NCBI GenBank assembly: GCA_949752735.1
Contig: OX457047.1
Location: 15,983,922-16,047,921 of the forward strand
Length of the DNA: 64,000 nt
From: Lumbricus terrestris
Lineage: Eukaryota > Annelida > Clitellata > Crassiclitellata > Lumbricidae
Direction: 5' to 3'
The notes under the pieces were generated by a model that was not told the DNA's origin, did not search any database, and worked only from the letters and a program-made list of their open reading frames with translations. The position numbers and the translations under genes are program-made. The number at the start of each line of letters is the position of its first letter. Within the stretch, counting starts at the first letter, position 1. Positions 50,790-62,459 of the stretch are shown piece by piece.

Positions 50790-51860
50790 GGCCTACATGT
50801 TAAATTCACAGCAAAACTGTCGTGTGCATTGGCTAGTGGAAGTTCGAAATGAGGTGTAAATCGCTCTAAGCAGAAGATCACTAAAAGGCCTAATAATAAA
50901 TAATAATATAGCCCACCGCGATAATTTCAATTTAGAATGGGATTTTGTTTCGACGCATGCATTGCAAAGTTTAACTTTTATAAACGTAAACTTTTGACCG
51001 ATGTTGATCTGAAACTTCTAAGGCGCCCTTGTATATTTTAAGGAATAAGGCCTCGGTAACCGTTGTCGACAGAACATCAACCAAAAACAAACCAAAAACA
51101 AAATGACCGCAATCTGTACAAACTCGATAGATCTATAGCCTTTATCTTTAAAGTGATTGATTTGCATATAATTATATCCTGCAAGTCCAAAGATAATCCA
51201 AAAAGGTCGTAATGGAGGGCCATCACAGATCCATCCCATGCATGAAGGGGCGACCTCTCGTGGGGCGATCCACTCAAATATAGAACTATATATATATATA
51301 CACATATATATGTATAGGGTCATTAACACCGAAGACTAAGCTTAAATGGAAAACCGTAACCGGATATGACGTATGCCTCCCAACCATCTGGAACATTATC
51401 TCCGCTCTGCCTTATATCTACTCTAACTGGAATCGTGATTGGCGCGTCCACACTCCACACACTCCACACACTCCACACATGCCTGTGTAAGCTATGCATG
51501 TATACCACATCAAGTGGATGTGAGTGACCGCGATGGCTTCAGAAGTCACTGGTCAGCCTGCTATCTTGTGACCTCTCTGACCCACGGTTCTGACCTCTAA
51601 CCTTAGGCCAGCCCGTAAGTCCATTTCCCGATTCAAACATTATTAACGTCAAGTTCTAAATCAAATAACTCTCGACAACTAACGGTTGGTTCTCGATGAT
51701 TTTCGCTTCTACTAATGACCTCTGTCACATGCAGTATACACCCCACTCAACCACTGACTTCAGACTCGGGCGAACTTGATTGATATAGCGCCAGCGTTTT
51801 CCTTTACTCTGCAGCTTTGTGTGGCTCTGAGATGTTATTTCGAATATCTATTAGACTAAT
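50790..51860. other. No recognised gene
   Basis: A short (TA)n tract stands near 51285-51315 and an ACTCCACAC repeat near 51450-51480. Nothing else was recognised. Confidence 0.4.
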
Positions 51861-51873
51861 GTATTTCTAGAGG

Positions 51874-52021
51874 TAGGGCTTAAAGTGTGCCAGGACGGTT
51901 ATGGACGGCGTCCATTCACTCTTTTCAAATCTGAACACCGTCCCGCCATATATTAGGCCAGTATAGCCTGGAGAAAGTATACGGAGTGTAAGGCACTTTC
52001 TTTTCTACACTTTAAGCACTG
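51874..52021 (-). mobile_element. MITE family 1 (GCTTAAAGTGT ends), copy C
   Basis: It is inverted relative to copy B. The left end is TAGGGCTTAAAGTGTGCC and the right end CTACACTTTAAGCACTG. Flanks TCTAGAGG (51866-51873) and GCTAGAGG (52022-52029) form an 8 bp duplication with one mismatch. The core ACGGTTATGGACGGCGTCCA matches copies A and B. Confidence 0.83.
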
Positions 52022-52299
52022 GCTAGAGGTAGCCTATAATTATAATTATAGTTAATGTGCAGATGGACAATGATGTTAATTAAGAAACGAACAGTTGACT
52101 GTTCAAGTATAATATTCAGGCAAAATCGTATATTTATAACCTAACTAAATATTTAGAACAGCGTTTTCGAACCTTTTTGGGTGCACATGATGATCCATGC
52201 ACATTTCCGATTTTCTAAGACTTCGGGGGGGGGGGCAAAAACAAAATAACTGGAGGAGGGTTTGCAAGTGCCTCTTTTCGTGTTGTGTCAAGACCATTC

Positions 52300-52372
52300 T
52301 TCGTGCCACGCATTGGGAGCACTTATGATTAGTGCACTGCTAGAGACGCCATATAAATGAATAGATGCAGTA
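52300..52372 (+). mobile_element. CR1/L2-type LINE 3' tail fragment
   Basis: TTGGGAGCACTTATGATTAG then GAGACGCCATATAAATGAAT parallels GGGAGCGCCTCTGAGCAATA and GGCGCCATATAAATACAT of the copy at 7557-7760. Confidence 0.6.
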
Positions 52373-52724
52373 CATGACACATTGGATTACGGACTGACTG
52401 ATGGATTTCGGATGGACTTTAGGACAACGGACAACCGGACAAAGGAACGGACTAAATTTATAGCGAATCTGTTGAGTGTTGAGTGAGTCTGTATACAGAT
52501 AGCGAGTGATGAGTGATGATGCATTGTTGTTGATTCGTTAAGCTTTTAATTGCATGTATTGGATTCATCAAGAGCGTTGTTACACTGGTGTTGATGCGGC
52601 CACTAACAGCAGCAGCTGCTGTAACCACTTGTCTTCCTTCTCATCCTCCCCATCACTCCTCCCCATCTTTCCCTCATTCTCTTCATCCTAATCCGCCTGC
52701 AGCATGCGCAGTATATATATATGA

Positions 52725-52835
52725 GGATAATAGGAAGAGAACGGGTAGAGGATTGAAGAGGAGGAGAAGGGGTAAGAGGAGGAGGAGGATAAAGAGAAGG
52801 AGGAGGATGGAGGAGGAGGGAGGAGAGACCACAGA
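52725..52835 (+). repeat. Polypurine tract (GGA/GAA-rich)
   Basis: It is about 110 bp almost entirely purine on the plus strand, with GGAGGAGGAGGATAAAGAGA-type repeats. Frames across it are low-complexity. Confidence 0.85.
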
Positions 52836-53088
52836 CAAGTGTAAACAAAGGAGAAGTTCCGAATACCGCCATCTACTCAGGATCTCGATTCACCCGGAAA
52901 CTATTAGAGCTGCTGCTGCTGCTGCTGCTGGTCCAACAGGTGGCCATCAATAACCATTAACACACATAGACATACGTATTACATACCCTTGCTTGGACAT
53001 GTGTTTCGCTATGCAGTACGTGTATATGTATGTATGTGTGTTTAGGCCAATGCCTGCCTGTACATCCATGCATTTGATATGCCTGCCT

Positions 53089-53295
53089 GTCTGTCTGTCT
53101 GTCTGTCTGTCTGTATGTATGTATGTATGTATGTATGTATGTATGTATGTATGTATGTATGTATGCATGCATGCATGCATGCATGCATGCATGCATGTAT
53201 GTATGTATGTATGTATGTATGTATGTATGTATGTATGTATGTATGTATGTATGTATGTATGTATGTATGTATGTATGTATGTATGTATGTATGCA
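53089..53295 (+). repeat. Compound array (CTGT)n-(TGTA)n-(TGCA)n-(TGTA)n
   Basis: CTGT units (53089-53112) are followed by TGTA units, about nine TGCA units (53163-53198), and TGTA units again to 53295. The LINE tail fragment starts immediately after. Confidence 0.95.
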
Positions 53296-53507
53296 TGTAT
53301 AGAAAACAACCTGATGACGGGACTGATGGAGGGAGAAAGGGGAAGAGGAAGACCAAGAATGGCATGGATAGACATCTTGAAATGGACTGGACTTTCGGGG
53401 AGGAGGCTAATGAACATGGCAGGAGATAGACAACTGTGGAAAATGCTCATCCATTCGTGCAGCCAACCGTCGCAGAGCGACGATGGCGGAATGACATGAC
53501 ATGACAT
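53296..53507 (+). mobile_element. 5'-truncated LINE C-terminus and 3' end
   Basis: The plus strand reads LMTGLMEGERGRGRPRMAWI, then DILKWTGLSGRRLMNMAGDR, then CSQPSQSDDGGMT and stop. This is the GRGRPR...W...D...LxxxCSQPSxxDDG ending of a LINE clade. The 3' end TGACATGACATGACATG runs straight into the (TATG)n array. Confidence 0.85.
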
Positions 53508-54051
53508 GTATGTATGTATGTATGTATGTATGTATGTATGTATGTATGTATGTATGTATGTATGTATGTATGTATGTATGTATGTATGTATGTATGTATG
53601 TATGTATGTATGTATGTATGTATGTATGTATGTATGTATGTATGTATGTATGTATGTATGTATGTATGTATGTATGTATGTATGTATGTATGTATGTATG
53701 TATGTATGTATGTATGTATGTATGTATGTATGTATGTATGTATGTATGTATGTATGTATGTATGTATGTATGTATGTATGTATGTATGTATGTATGTATG
53801 TATGTATGTATGTATGTATGTATGTATGTATGTATGTATGTATGTATGTATGTATGTATGTATGTATGTATGTATGTATGTATGTATGTATGTATGTATG
53901 TATGTATGTATGTATGTATGTATGTATGTATGTATGTATGTACGTACGTACGTACGTACGTACGTACGTACGTACGTACGTACGTACGTACGTACGTACG
54001 TACGTACGTACGTACGTACGTACGTACGTACGTACGTATGTATGTATGTAT
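53508..54051 (+). repeat. (TATG)n array with an internal (TACG)24 block
   Basis: About 108 TATG units (53508-53940) are followed by exactly 24 TACG units (53941-54036) and again TATG. All reading frames across it on both strands are artefacts. Confidence 0.98.
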
Positions 54052-54810
54052 CAATTTTTCTTAGAAGCTTTTTTAGACCGCTCACTGTCCATCACTTGTC
54101 CGGAAATTTTCGAATAAACTTTTTGCGCCGTAATGTTTATTTATCCGTAAGAATTTTATTACAATTTTGTCTTCTTGGCTGAACGCCATTCTCAAACGAT
54201 TTTTGTTGACATTTGGTTTCGATATGTAAATTAATGACGTCATTGTGACGTAATTTTTTAGTGAGGGCCGTTCATAAATTACCAATTTGTAGATAAATAT
54301 CTCAGGATAAAAGCAGTTTAGAAATTTTGACAATCGATGAATATTTGCCAGTTTTATTCACATTATAAAAAGGGGCCCCGTTTTATTGGGACACAGTGTA
54401 TAAAATTATTCTTGCATGTGTTAATCGCCTCATCATCCGTCAAAGACTTGCTTAAGATGCATACACATAGAACAACGATCCCTGAGTTTTGTACGGTTCG
54501 ATCTCTCCCTCTCCTCACACACAATGCATTGCAGTTCCAGCGCTAAAAATAAATCGGCTACCGTGATAAATATATTCGCGTAAACACACTGCGGCTCATC
54601 CCACTTCTGGAAAACGTAAGTATTGACGTCATGAGGGCAATTCGTCGGCGCCTGCTACTACAGATGAGAACGTTGAATGGCTCGTGCTCAACATATATGT
54701 ATATGATGTACCGAACATCTAAGAGATTTTTGAGCCACTGAAAGCTCACACAAATCAAGACGATTGACTTAATTGCGTATCGTGTTGCACTGCAGCGGAT
54801 TCAAAGGCTG

Positions 54811-55167
54811 CATGTCCATGGGCGGAGACCTGGGCGGAGACTTGGGGGGGGGGGGGAAAGAAAGACGCGAGATTTTTTTGACGGATGAGTGGCTGAGTGT
54901 TGCCGAAAAATTTCCATCGTTTCTCGGCCAAAATTTCTGAAATCTCGACGAATTTTCTATTTTCCCCGCCAAAAAAGTTGATGACCTTTTTTTAGTCATC
55001 CGCGAAATCTCGAAAAAAATTCATATTTTCGCCGCCAAAAAAGTTGACCTTTTTTTTAGTCGTGACGCTCAACGATTTGGGGACAAATGCATGGGCCGTT
55101 CCCCCCAACACCTCCATTGGGGGGACCGTCCCCTCTGTCCCCACCTAGGTCTCCGCCCATGTGCATG
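54811..55167. mobile_element. Element with CATGGGCGGAGACC inverted ends
   Basis: 54811-54830 and 55148-55167 are complementary over 20 bases with two mismatches, around CATGGGCGGAGACC. The interior has a G run at 54846 and two copies of GACCTTTTTTTTAGTC, a word also found in the elements at 38300 and 55646. No coding sequence. Confidence 0.6.
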
Positions 55168-55178
55168 TCATATTCTGT

Positions 55179-55181
55179 TCG

Positions 55182-55269
<88 letters not shown>

Positions 55270-55270
55270 C
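55179..55270 (+). repeat. (GCCT)n microsatellite, about 22 units
   Basis: This is an uninterrupted GCCT tract. Confidence 0.98.
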
Positions 55271-55645
55271 GTATTCGAATTTCGTTTCTATATATACCGG
55301 TATACGTGTTCATGTATTGTGCTGGGTATACCAGACCGATAATAATAATTATTTTCTTTATTGAACAATCCGGTTGACAGACCGCAACCGCAGTTACAGT
55401 GTTTTGTAAAATATGCGATTGAAACAACTCACAAGAACACATAATTATCACAAACGCATAGTGTATGGGTGTATATATATATGTGTGTGTATATAATTCT
55501 ATATAGATATATATACATATTTCATTTCCTTTGAATATGTCACTAAATGCAGAATGTAGAAAAGTTAAATGAGCGATCGAAGCATGCATTCATGACGTCC
55601 ACTTGGAAGTTGTCTACACGTATTCAGATTATGCATAGAGCTTCA

Positions 55646-55900
55646 CAGCGGCGCCCCAGGATTTTTTTCTTGTACACACAGCCAAGGGCTGATAGGCCTA
55701 CAGAAATTTTCGATGGGGCCAAAATTTAGTGTCTTGGAGGAAACAGGACAAAATTTTCGTCAGGGTCGCCGAAAAAACTGATGACCTTTTTTTTAGTCAT
55801 CAGCCTCGAATTTCCCAAAAACATACCCCATTATTTTTTTAAGCCTTTCAGCGCTGTATACGCACTTGCGTAAGTGCGTAAACGCCTGCGGGCGCCGCTG
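55646..55900. mobile_element. hAT-like MITE, 255 bp
   Basis: The ends CAGCGGCGCCC and GGGCGCCGCTG form an 11 bp perfect inverted repeat. Flanks GAGCTTCA (55638-55645) and AAGCTTCA (55901-55908) are an 8 bp duplication with one mismatch. The interior contains GATGACCTTTTTTTTAGTCA and the small stem GCACTTGCGTAAGTGCG. Confidence 0.8.
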
Positions 55901-56223
55901 AAGCTTCATGTGCACGAGACTTTCCGACGTATACATATACCGATTGCGCCATGTATAAAATGTATACATGTGTATGTGTATATGTATATATTTATACGTA
56001 TATATAATATATATAGAGCCGGAAAGCACATGCTGCCTCTGCCCGCCTTTTTAGCAGCTTCGGTCGTTTGATCTCGCTATCGTCTGCTCCTGCTCCATGC
56101 ATGTATATGTATCGTGGCAGACATATCTCGAACAGGTGTCTGTTGACCTTTCGTTAGCGTCTTGTTTCCTTTCCGGGTTCAAGACGCATTCGTCAAAATC
56201 AGAGAATTGAAAACACTTAAAAG

Positions 56224-58540
56224 GAGACAAACAGACACAGAGACACAAACAGAGACGGACACAAACAGAGACGGACACAAACAGACACAGAGACACAAAC
56301 AGAGACGGACACAAACACACACACAGACACAAACAGACAGACACAAACAGAGACAGACACAAACAGAGACAGACACAAACAGAGACAGACACAAACAGAG
56401 ACAGACACAAACAGAGACAGACACAAACAGAGACAGACACAAACAGAGACAGACACAAACAGAGACGGACACAAACAGACACAAACATACACAGACACAA
56501 ACATACACAGACACAAACAGGGACAGACACAAACAGAGACAGACACAAACAGAGACAGACACAAACAGAGACGGACACAAACAGACACAAACATACACAG
56601 ACACAAACAGGGACCGACACAAACAGAGACAGACACAAACAGACAGACACAAACAGAGACAGACACAAACAGAGACAGACACAAACAGAGACAGACACAA
56701 ACAGACAGACACAAACAGAGACAGACACAAACAGAGACAGACACAAACAGAGACAGACACAAACAGAGACAGACACAAACAGAGACAGACACAAACAGAC
56801 AGACACAAACAGACAAAGGCACAAACAGAGACAGACACAAATAGAGACAGACGCAAACAGAGACAGACGCAAACAGAGACAGGCACAAACAGAGACAGAC
56901 ACAAACAGAGACAGGCACAAACAGAGACAGACACAAATAGAGACAGGCACAAACAGAGACAGACACAAACAGAGACAGACACAAACAGAGACAGACACAA
57001 ACAGAGACAGACACAAACAGAGACAGGCACAAACAGAGACAGACACAAACAGAGACAGACACAAACAGAGACAGGCACAAACAGAGACAGACACAAATAG
57101 AGACAGGCACAAACAGAGACAGACACAAACAGAGACAGACACAAACAGAGACAGACACAACCAGAGACAGACACAAACAGAGACAGACACAAACAGAGAC
57201 AGACACAAACAGAGACAGACACAAACAGAGACAGACACAAACAGAGACAGACACAAACAGAGACAGACACAAACAGAGACATACACAAACAGAGACGGAC
57301 ACAAACAGAGACAGACACAAACAGAGACAGACACAAACAGAGACAGGCACAAACAGAGACAGACACAAACAGAGACAGACACAAACAGAGACAGGCACAA
57401 ACAGAGACAGACACAAACAGAGACAGACACAAACAGAGACAGGCACAAACAGAGACATACACAAACAGAGACAGACACAAACAGAGACAGACACAAACAG
57501 ACAGACACAAACAGAGACAGACACAAACAGAGACAGACACAAACAGAGACAGACACAAACAGAGACAGACACAAACAGAGACAGACACAAACAGACAGAC
57601 ACAAACAGACAAAGGCACAAACAGAGACAGACACAAATAGAGACAGACGCAAACAGAGACAGACGCAAACAGAGACAGGCACAAACAGACACAAACATAC
57701 ACAGACACAAACAGGGACAGACACAAACAGAGACAGACACAAACAGACAGACACAAACAGAGACAGACACAAACAGAGACAGACACAAACAGAGACGGAC
57801 ACAAACAGACAGACACAAACAGACAAAGGCACAAACAGAGACAGACACAAATAGAGACAGACGCAAACAGAGACAGACGCAAACAGAGACAGGCACAAAC
57901 AGAGACAGACACAAACAGAGACAGGCACAAACAGAGACAGACACAAATAGAGACAGGCACAAACAGAGACAGACACAAACAGAGACAGACACAAACAGAG
58001 ACAGACGCAAACAGAGACAGGCACAAACAGACACAAACATACACAGACACAAACAGGGACAGACACAAACAGAGACAGACACAAACAGACAGACACAAAC
58101 AGAGACAGACACAAACAGAGACAGACACAAACAGAGACGGACACAAACAGACAGACACAAACAGACAAAGGCACAAACAGAGACAGACACAAATAGAGAC
58201 AGACGCAAACAGAGACAGACGCAAACAGAGACAGGCACAAACAGAGACAGACACAAACAGAGACAGGCACAAACAGAGACAGACACAAATAGAGACAGGC
58301 ACAAACAGAGACAGACACAAACAGAGACAGACACAAACAGAGACAGACACAAACAGAGACAGACACAAACAGAGACAGGCACAAACAGAGACAGACACAA
58401 CCAGAGACAGGCACAAACAGAGACAGACACAAACAGAGACAGGCACAAACAGAGACAGGCACAAACAGAGACAGACACAAACAGAGACAGACACAAACAG
58501 AGACAGACACAAACAGAGACAGACACAAACAGAGACAGAC
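56224..58540 (+). repeat. 16 bp minisatellite, 2.3 kb, about 140 units
   Basis: The unit is ACAGAGACAGACACAA, with variants (GACGGAC, GACAGGC, AATAGAG, CATACAC and an 8-12 bp short form ACAGACAGACACAA). Because 16 is not a multiple of three, all three minus-strand frames stay open over hundreds of codons; none is a gene. Variant order shows higher-order duplication of about 341 bp. Confidence 0.97.
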
Positions 58541-58669
58541 GCAACACGCACGTACACAAGCACAAGACCACACAAACCCACATACACACACACACTTACA
58601 TGCATGTGCCGCACATGCACGCCTATATACGAATACATACGCGCAGATAAAAAATATGCATATATGCAT

Positions 58670-58670
<1 letters not shown>

Positions 58671-58746
<76 letters not shown>
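58671..58746 (+). repeat. (CA)n microsatellite, about 38 units
   Basis: This is a pure CA tract following the 16 bp minisatellite and its ACACAC-rich flank. Confidence 0.98.
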
Positions 58747-58747
<1 letters not shown>

Positions 58748-58749
58748 TT

Positions 58750-60430
58750 GTGAGGTGCGATGTATATGGGTAATAGCATATATAATTATGCTCGGTGCAT
58801 TGGAGCCGGAAAATAGCGGATTCTCATTTACTTTTTTGAATCGTCAAAAAACGATGGGTGACCTCACTAAAAGTGGTATAACTTTTGTTCCGTTTGAAAT
58901 ATTTCGATGAAATCTGACCATCATCTGTAAAATAATATGAATTGTCTTTACGACTGTAAAATTTCATTTCGAAATTCTTACTTTTGGCCAAGATATTGGC
59001 AAAAAAACCTAGGGGATCTTTTTTGGCGCATACTTATATACTGTCTATACATGTATGTAATGTCGAAAAATTCCTCTTAATTGATTGAAGGTCAAGCACA
59101 CACAATGCTTTACACAATCATGTAGAATGACGCAATTAAGGACCGTGATATATAGATGGCCAGCGAGTCGAAGACGCAACAATCTGAACAATAATTTACT
59201 TCTGTTGACTTTGTCTTCCCATCAGTTTCGATGTCCTTCAGTCGCAGAATCGTGTCTCTGAGGAGAGCGTATACACCAGAGCTTACTGCGCTCGGTGCTG
59301 TTAAGCTCTTCACGCCGAGAACGTCAATTGCGTCAGACGAGCGACGAAGGCTTTTCTCACCTGGATATGAACGGACGCAAAAGGAAGGCATCGACCTCTG
59401 CAGCAGGCGGTCAAAGGAAAGTATCAACTCACCACAAACATTTCCACCGTGTAGTCTCCTCTCACCTTGCCACTCTCTCCCTATCTCTACAGTCGCTTCC
59501 GTCTCGTTCTTTCACCTGCCCTGTTTCTGTCGCTCCTTCTCCGTCTGTCTCCACCTCTCTGGTTCCGTCCCTCTCTGTCTCTCGCTTCCTGTGTTCCACG
59601 GCGCCTCTGCTGCTGCTGCCTGACGGGAGGCGACAGGTGCCATTCTAGTGGAGCCACTTCAGCGGCAGAGAGGGGAACGGGGCAGCAGCGCTCGGTCGGT
59701 CGGTCGGTCGCCCTGGGACGGACGGACGGACGGTCGGGGGCGCGGAGTGTACGCGCCGGGTTCTTTCCCACGACCGTACAACACCTGTTCTCTGTAAACT
59801 GTCAGGTTGAAAGAGATGGAGGTAGTTGAGAAATGTACACGAGAGATCATCTCCCTATGCCGACGCCGACGCCGCCTGCCTTTGCATCACTCGGCCAACG
59901 ATTTAACCTCCAGCGCCATTGGCAACCCCCTCTCCCCTCTCTCCCTATCTCTCTCTCCCTCTCTCTCTGTCTTCTTTTCGCCCTTTCAAGAACAAGAGCA
60001 GCGCCCGTGCCCTTCATCTTAGCGGACGCCACGCTCAGCCCTAACGACGGCCAGAAATGTTAATGGCGAGCTTTGCAAATATACGTCTACAGACCTTTAC
60101 ACATTATACTGATATACACAGACACGGTGAATGAATGGCAAGTGAATGTTGGTTCTTTCTGTGAAGCCGCAACTAGGCCTAGATGCATACGCGAAACTAG
60201 TGGAGGTGATATAATATATAATTTATATATATATATATATCCATAGGACTATCATCGTAAATAGCAATGACCTTGCAAGACAATGGAGTTATAATTGAAT
60301 AAGAATTGCTGCATGACGATATTGTAAGCAGATATATATATTATCTGGACGTTTCAAACTTCGGCCTATATTAGGCCCTATAACATCAGTTAATTGCAAT
60401 GCTATAGCCGATAGCCAATTATAACTCATT
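58750..60430. other. No recognised gene; CT-rich and CGG-rich low complexity
   Basis: Open frames at 59230-59830 lie in CTCTCTGTCT-type and (GGTC)/(GGAC) repeats and show no motif. A GC-rich block near 59580-59770 is the only CpG-rich patch, but no exon could be supported. Confidence 0.4.
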
Positions 60431-61190
60431 TCGGCGCCGGTTATTCTTTCTTCTTTTCTCATTTATTTTCTTTTCTCACATATCTTCTCTTCTGATTCTT
60501 CTTCCTCGCATTTTTCTGCTGACTCTTTTCGATCTTCTTTTGTCTTCTCTTTCTTCGTATTCTATGCTTCTTCGCATTTTTTATCCTTCTTAACATTCTT
60601 CTTAATCTTCTTCTTATATTCTTCTTTTTCTTCACTATATATTTCATCTTCATGGCTCTCTTCTTCTTCTTCTTCTTCTTCTTCTTCTTCTTCTTCTTCT
60701 TCTTCTTCTTCTTCTTTTCTTCTTCTTCTTCTTCTTCTTCTTCTTCTTCTTCTTCTTCTTCTTCTTCTTCTTCTTCTTCCTGTTCATCATCATAATCTTT
60801 CTTCTTCTTCTAACTCTTCTCTTTTTCCTCTTCCTCAGCCTCTTCCTCCTTTTTTATTCCTCTACCTCTACCTCTACCTCCTCCTTCTTCTTCTCCTCTT
60901 TTTTTCTTTCTCGTCATCTACCTTTATCTCTGCCCCTCTTCCTCGTCCTTTACCTCTTCCTCGTCCTCTTCCTCATTCTCTTTATCTTCCTTGTTCAATT
61001 CCTCTTCCTCTGCCTTTTCTTCGTTCTCTTCCTCTGCCTCTTCTTCCTCTTCCTCTTCATCTTCCAAGTTCTTCCTCTTGTCGTTAATTGTTGCTTGTCG
61101 TTGTTGCTGTTTTTCTTCTTGTTCTTCTTGTTCTCGTTCTTCATATTGTTCTTCTTCTGCAGAATTTACGGGCATATTGTTTCCTACTGT
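60430..61190 (+). repeat. Long polypyrimidine tract with (TTC)n core
   Basis: It is mostly pyrimidine on the plus strand for about 750 bp. It includes a (TTC)n run at about 60660-60780 interrupted once by TTTTC, and CCTCTTCCTC-type flanks. Acidic and Lys-rich frames on the minus strand are artefacts of GAA/GAG repeats. Confidence 0.93.
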
Positions 61191-61214
61191 TCACGCCCGT
61201 CTGCTCTCTGACAT

Positions 61215-61290
61215 GGCAAAATTTCTGGCAGAGCAAAAATTCTGGCGGGGCAAAAATTCTGGTAGGGCAAAAGTTTTGGCAGTGAAAAAT
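61215..61290 (+). repeat. Four 16-17 bp tandem units (GCAAAAATTCTGGCGGG)
   Basis: GCAAAATTTCTGGCAGA, GCAAAAATTCTGGCGGG, GCAAAAATTCTGGTAGG and GCAAAAGTTTTGGCAGT stand in a row. Confidence 0.85.
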
Positions 61291-61586
61291 ACCATGGCTG
61301 TTTATCCATGCACAAACCAACAACATTGGCCTTTATAACTGTTTTTGCTTTTCAAATGAAGCGCAAGCATTTGGATATACGGCGTATACCTGACTCAGTT
61401 ACTTTATTTGCTGAACTTTTAGATTTTTAAATGCTACATGAAAGAGGATTTTCAATGCTTCGCTGCGTCACTGAGATTAGAGCATAATATATTCTGTAAG
61501 ATTTGTAAGATTTGCATGCTTTCCAATGTCAAAGTGCTCGGTTTTATGGCTTCGCCCATCTGATCATCTGACTATAGCCAATCTAG

Positions 61587-61588
61587 TG

Positions 61589-61638
<50 letters not shown>
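61587..61638 (+). repeat. (AT)n microsatellite, about 26 units
   Basis: This is a pure AT tract just left of a LINE fragment on the other strand, perhaps its expanded 3' tail. Confidence 0.97.
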
Positions 61639-61639
<1 letters not shown>

Positions 61640-61699
61640 TGGGTGATTTACAATGTTGTCACTGAGGTTTAAGAGATAAGCCCAGATTTCGTTATGAAA

Positions 61700-62035
61700 C
61701 TTACTTAGTATATACTTAGTCCCTCCCGTGCAGAACTGCACATCGGGCAACGCAGCCTTTCCACTCCACCCGGTCCATCGCCATCCGAACAGCATCCTCC
61801 ACCGTCATCTCCAAGCACTTCAGATCTTCTCGAACAGTTCCCATCCAGTTCTTTCTTGGTCTTCCTCTTCCACGCTTCCCCTTTGGAGTCCAGTTCATCA
61901 CCTGATTGGCTCTTCTGTCGCTGCATACTCATTCGTGCCACGTGTCTCATCCAGTTCAGTCCTTTCTTTCTGATGATGTTCTCCAGCTCTCCAGTTGATT
62001 CTGCCCTGTTCTCTCTCGTTATGAAAAAAACCCAG
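61700..62035 (-). mobile_element. LINE C-terminus (RPRKNW type), minus strand
   Basis: The minus strand reads RENRAESTGELENIIRKKG, then LNWMRHVARMS, then after a frameshift GRGRPRKNWMGTVREDLKCL, then VEDAVRMAMDRVEWKGCVAR and a stop. This is the C-terminal tail of an endonuclease/reverse-transcriptase LINE. It is the same family as 11825-12200. Confidence 0.85.
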
Positions 62036-62289
62036 AAAAGCCCAGAATATATATGTAAGCAATTTTAGATTCATTTATTCAAATTAAGTTGAATTTCGCT
62101 TGTTCGGATGAGGGTTAACAAAATGTTCGTCAAGTGAGTTTAATCAAGTGTATACTATAGGTTATAAAGTTGCAGTTTTAACTTTCGAAAAATTTCAATT
62201 TTCAAAGTTGTCAAAGACTGCATGCAACATGCATTCATATCGACAACAAGCTGAAGCGGTATAATACGAAGCAGGACGTTTTAGCTCCG

Positions 62290-62458
62290 CCGTTTTGGCG
62301 CGACCGTTTTGGCGCGACCGTTTGGCGCGACCGTTTTGGCGCGACCATTTTGGCGCGGCCGTTTTGGCGCCGCCGTTTTGGCGTGACCTTTTTGGCGCCG
62401 CCGTTTTGGCGCCGCCGTTTTGGCGTGACCTTTTTGGCGCCGCCGTTTTGGCGCCGGC
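62290..62458 (+). repeat. Tandem array of 12 units of 13-15 bp carrying TTTTGGCGC
   Basis: Units such as CGTTTTGGCGCGAC and CGTTTTGGCGCCGC repeat 12 times; about ten keep TTTGGCGC exactly. No coding sequence. Confidence 0.93.
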
Positions 62459-62459
62459 A

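Noticed and set aside
53447..54182. Open frames of about 190-220 codons on both strands
   Set aside because: They are entirely (TATG)n and (TACG)n repeats (MYVC/YIHT peptides) in every frame.
56051..58779. Very long open frames (up to about 900 codons) on the minus strand, and 312 codons on the plus strand
   Set aside because: They are produced by the 16 bp minisatellite plus (CA)n. All three frames of the same strand stay open with near-identical repeated peptides, which is typical of repeats and not of genes.
59230..59830. Overlapping frames of 94-130 codons on both strands
   Set aside because: The sequence is CTCT-, GGTC- and GCTG-rich low complexity, all frames look alike in quality, and no motif or splice structure supports one.
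62290..62458. CRISPR-like short direct repeats (also 10204-10758)
   Set aside because: The units are contiguous with no unique spacers, and the genome is an animal's.
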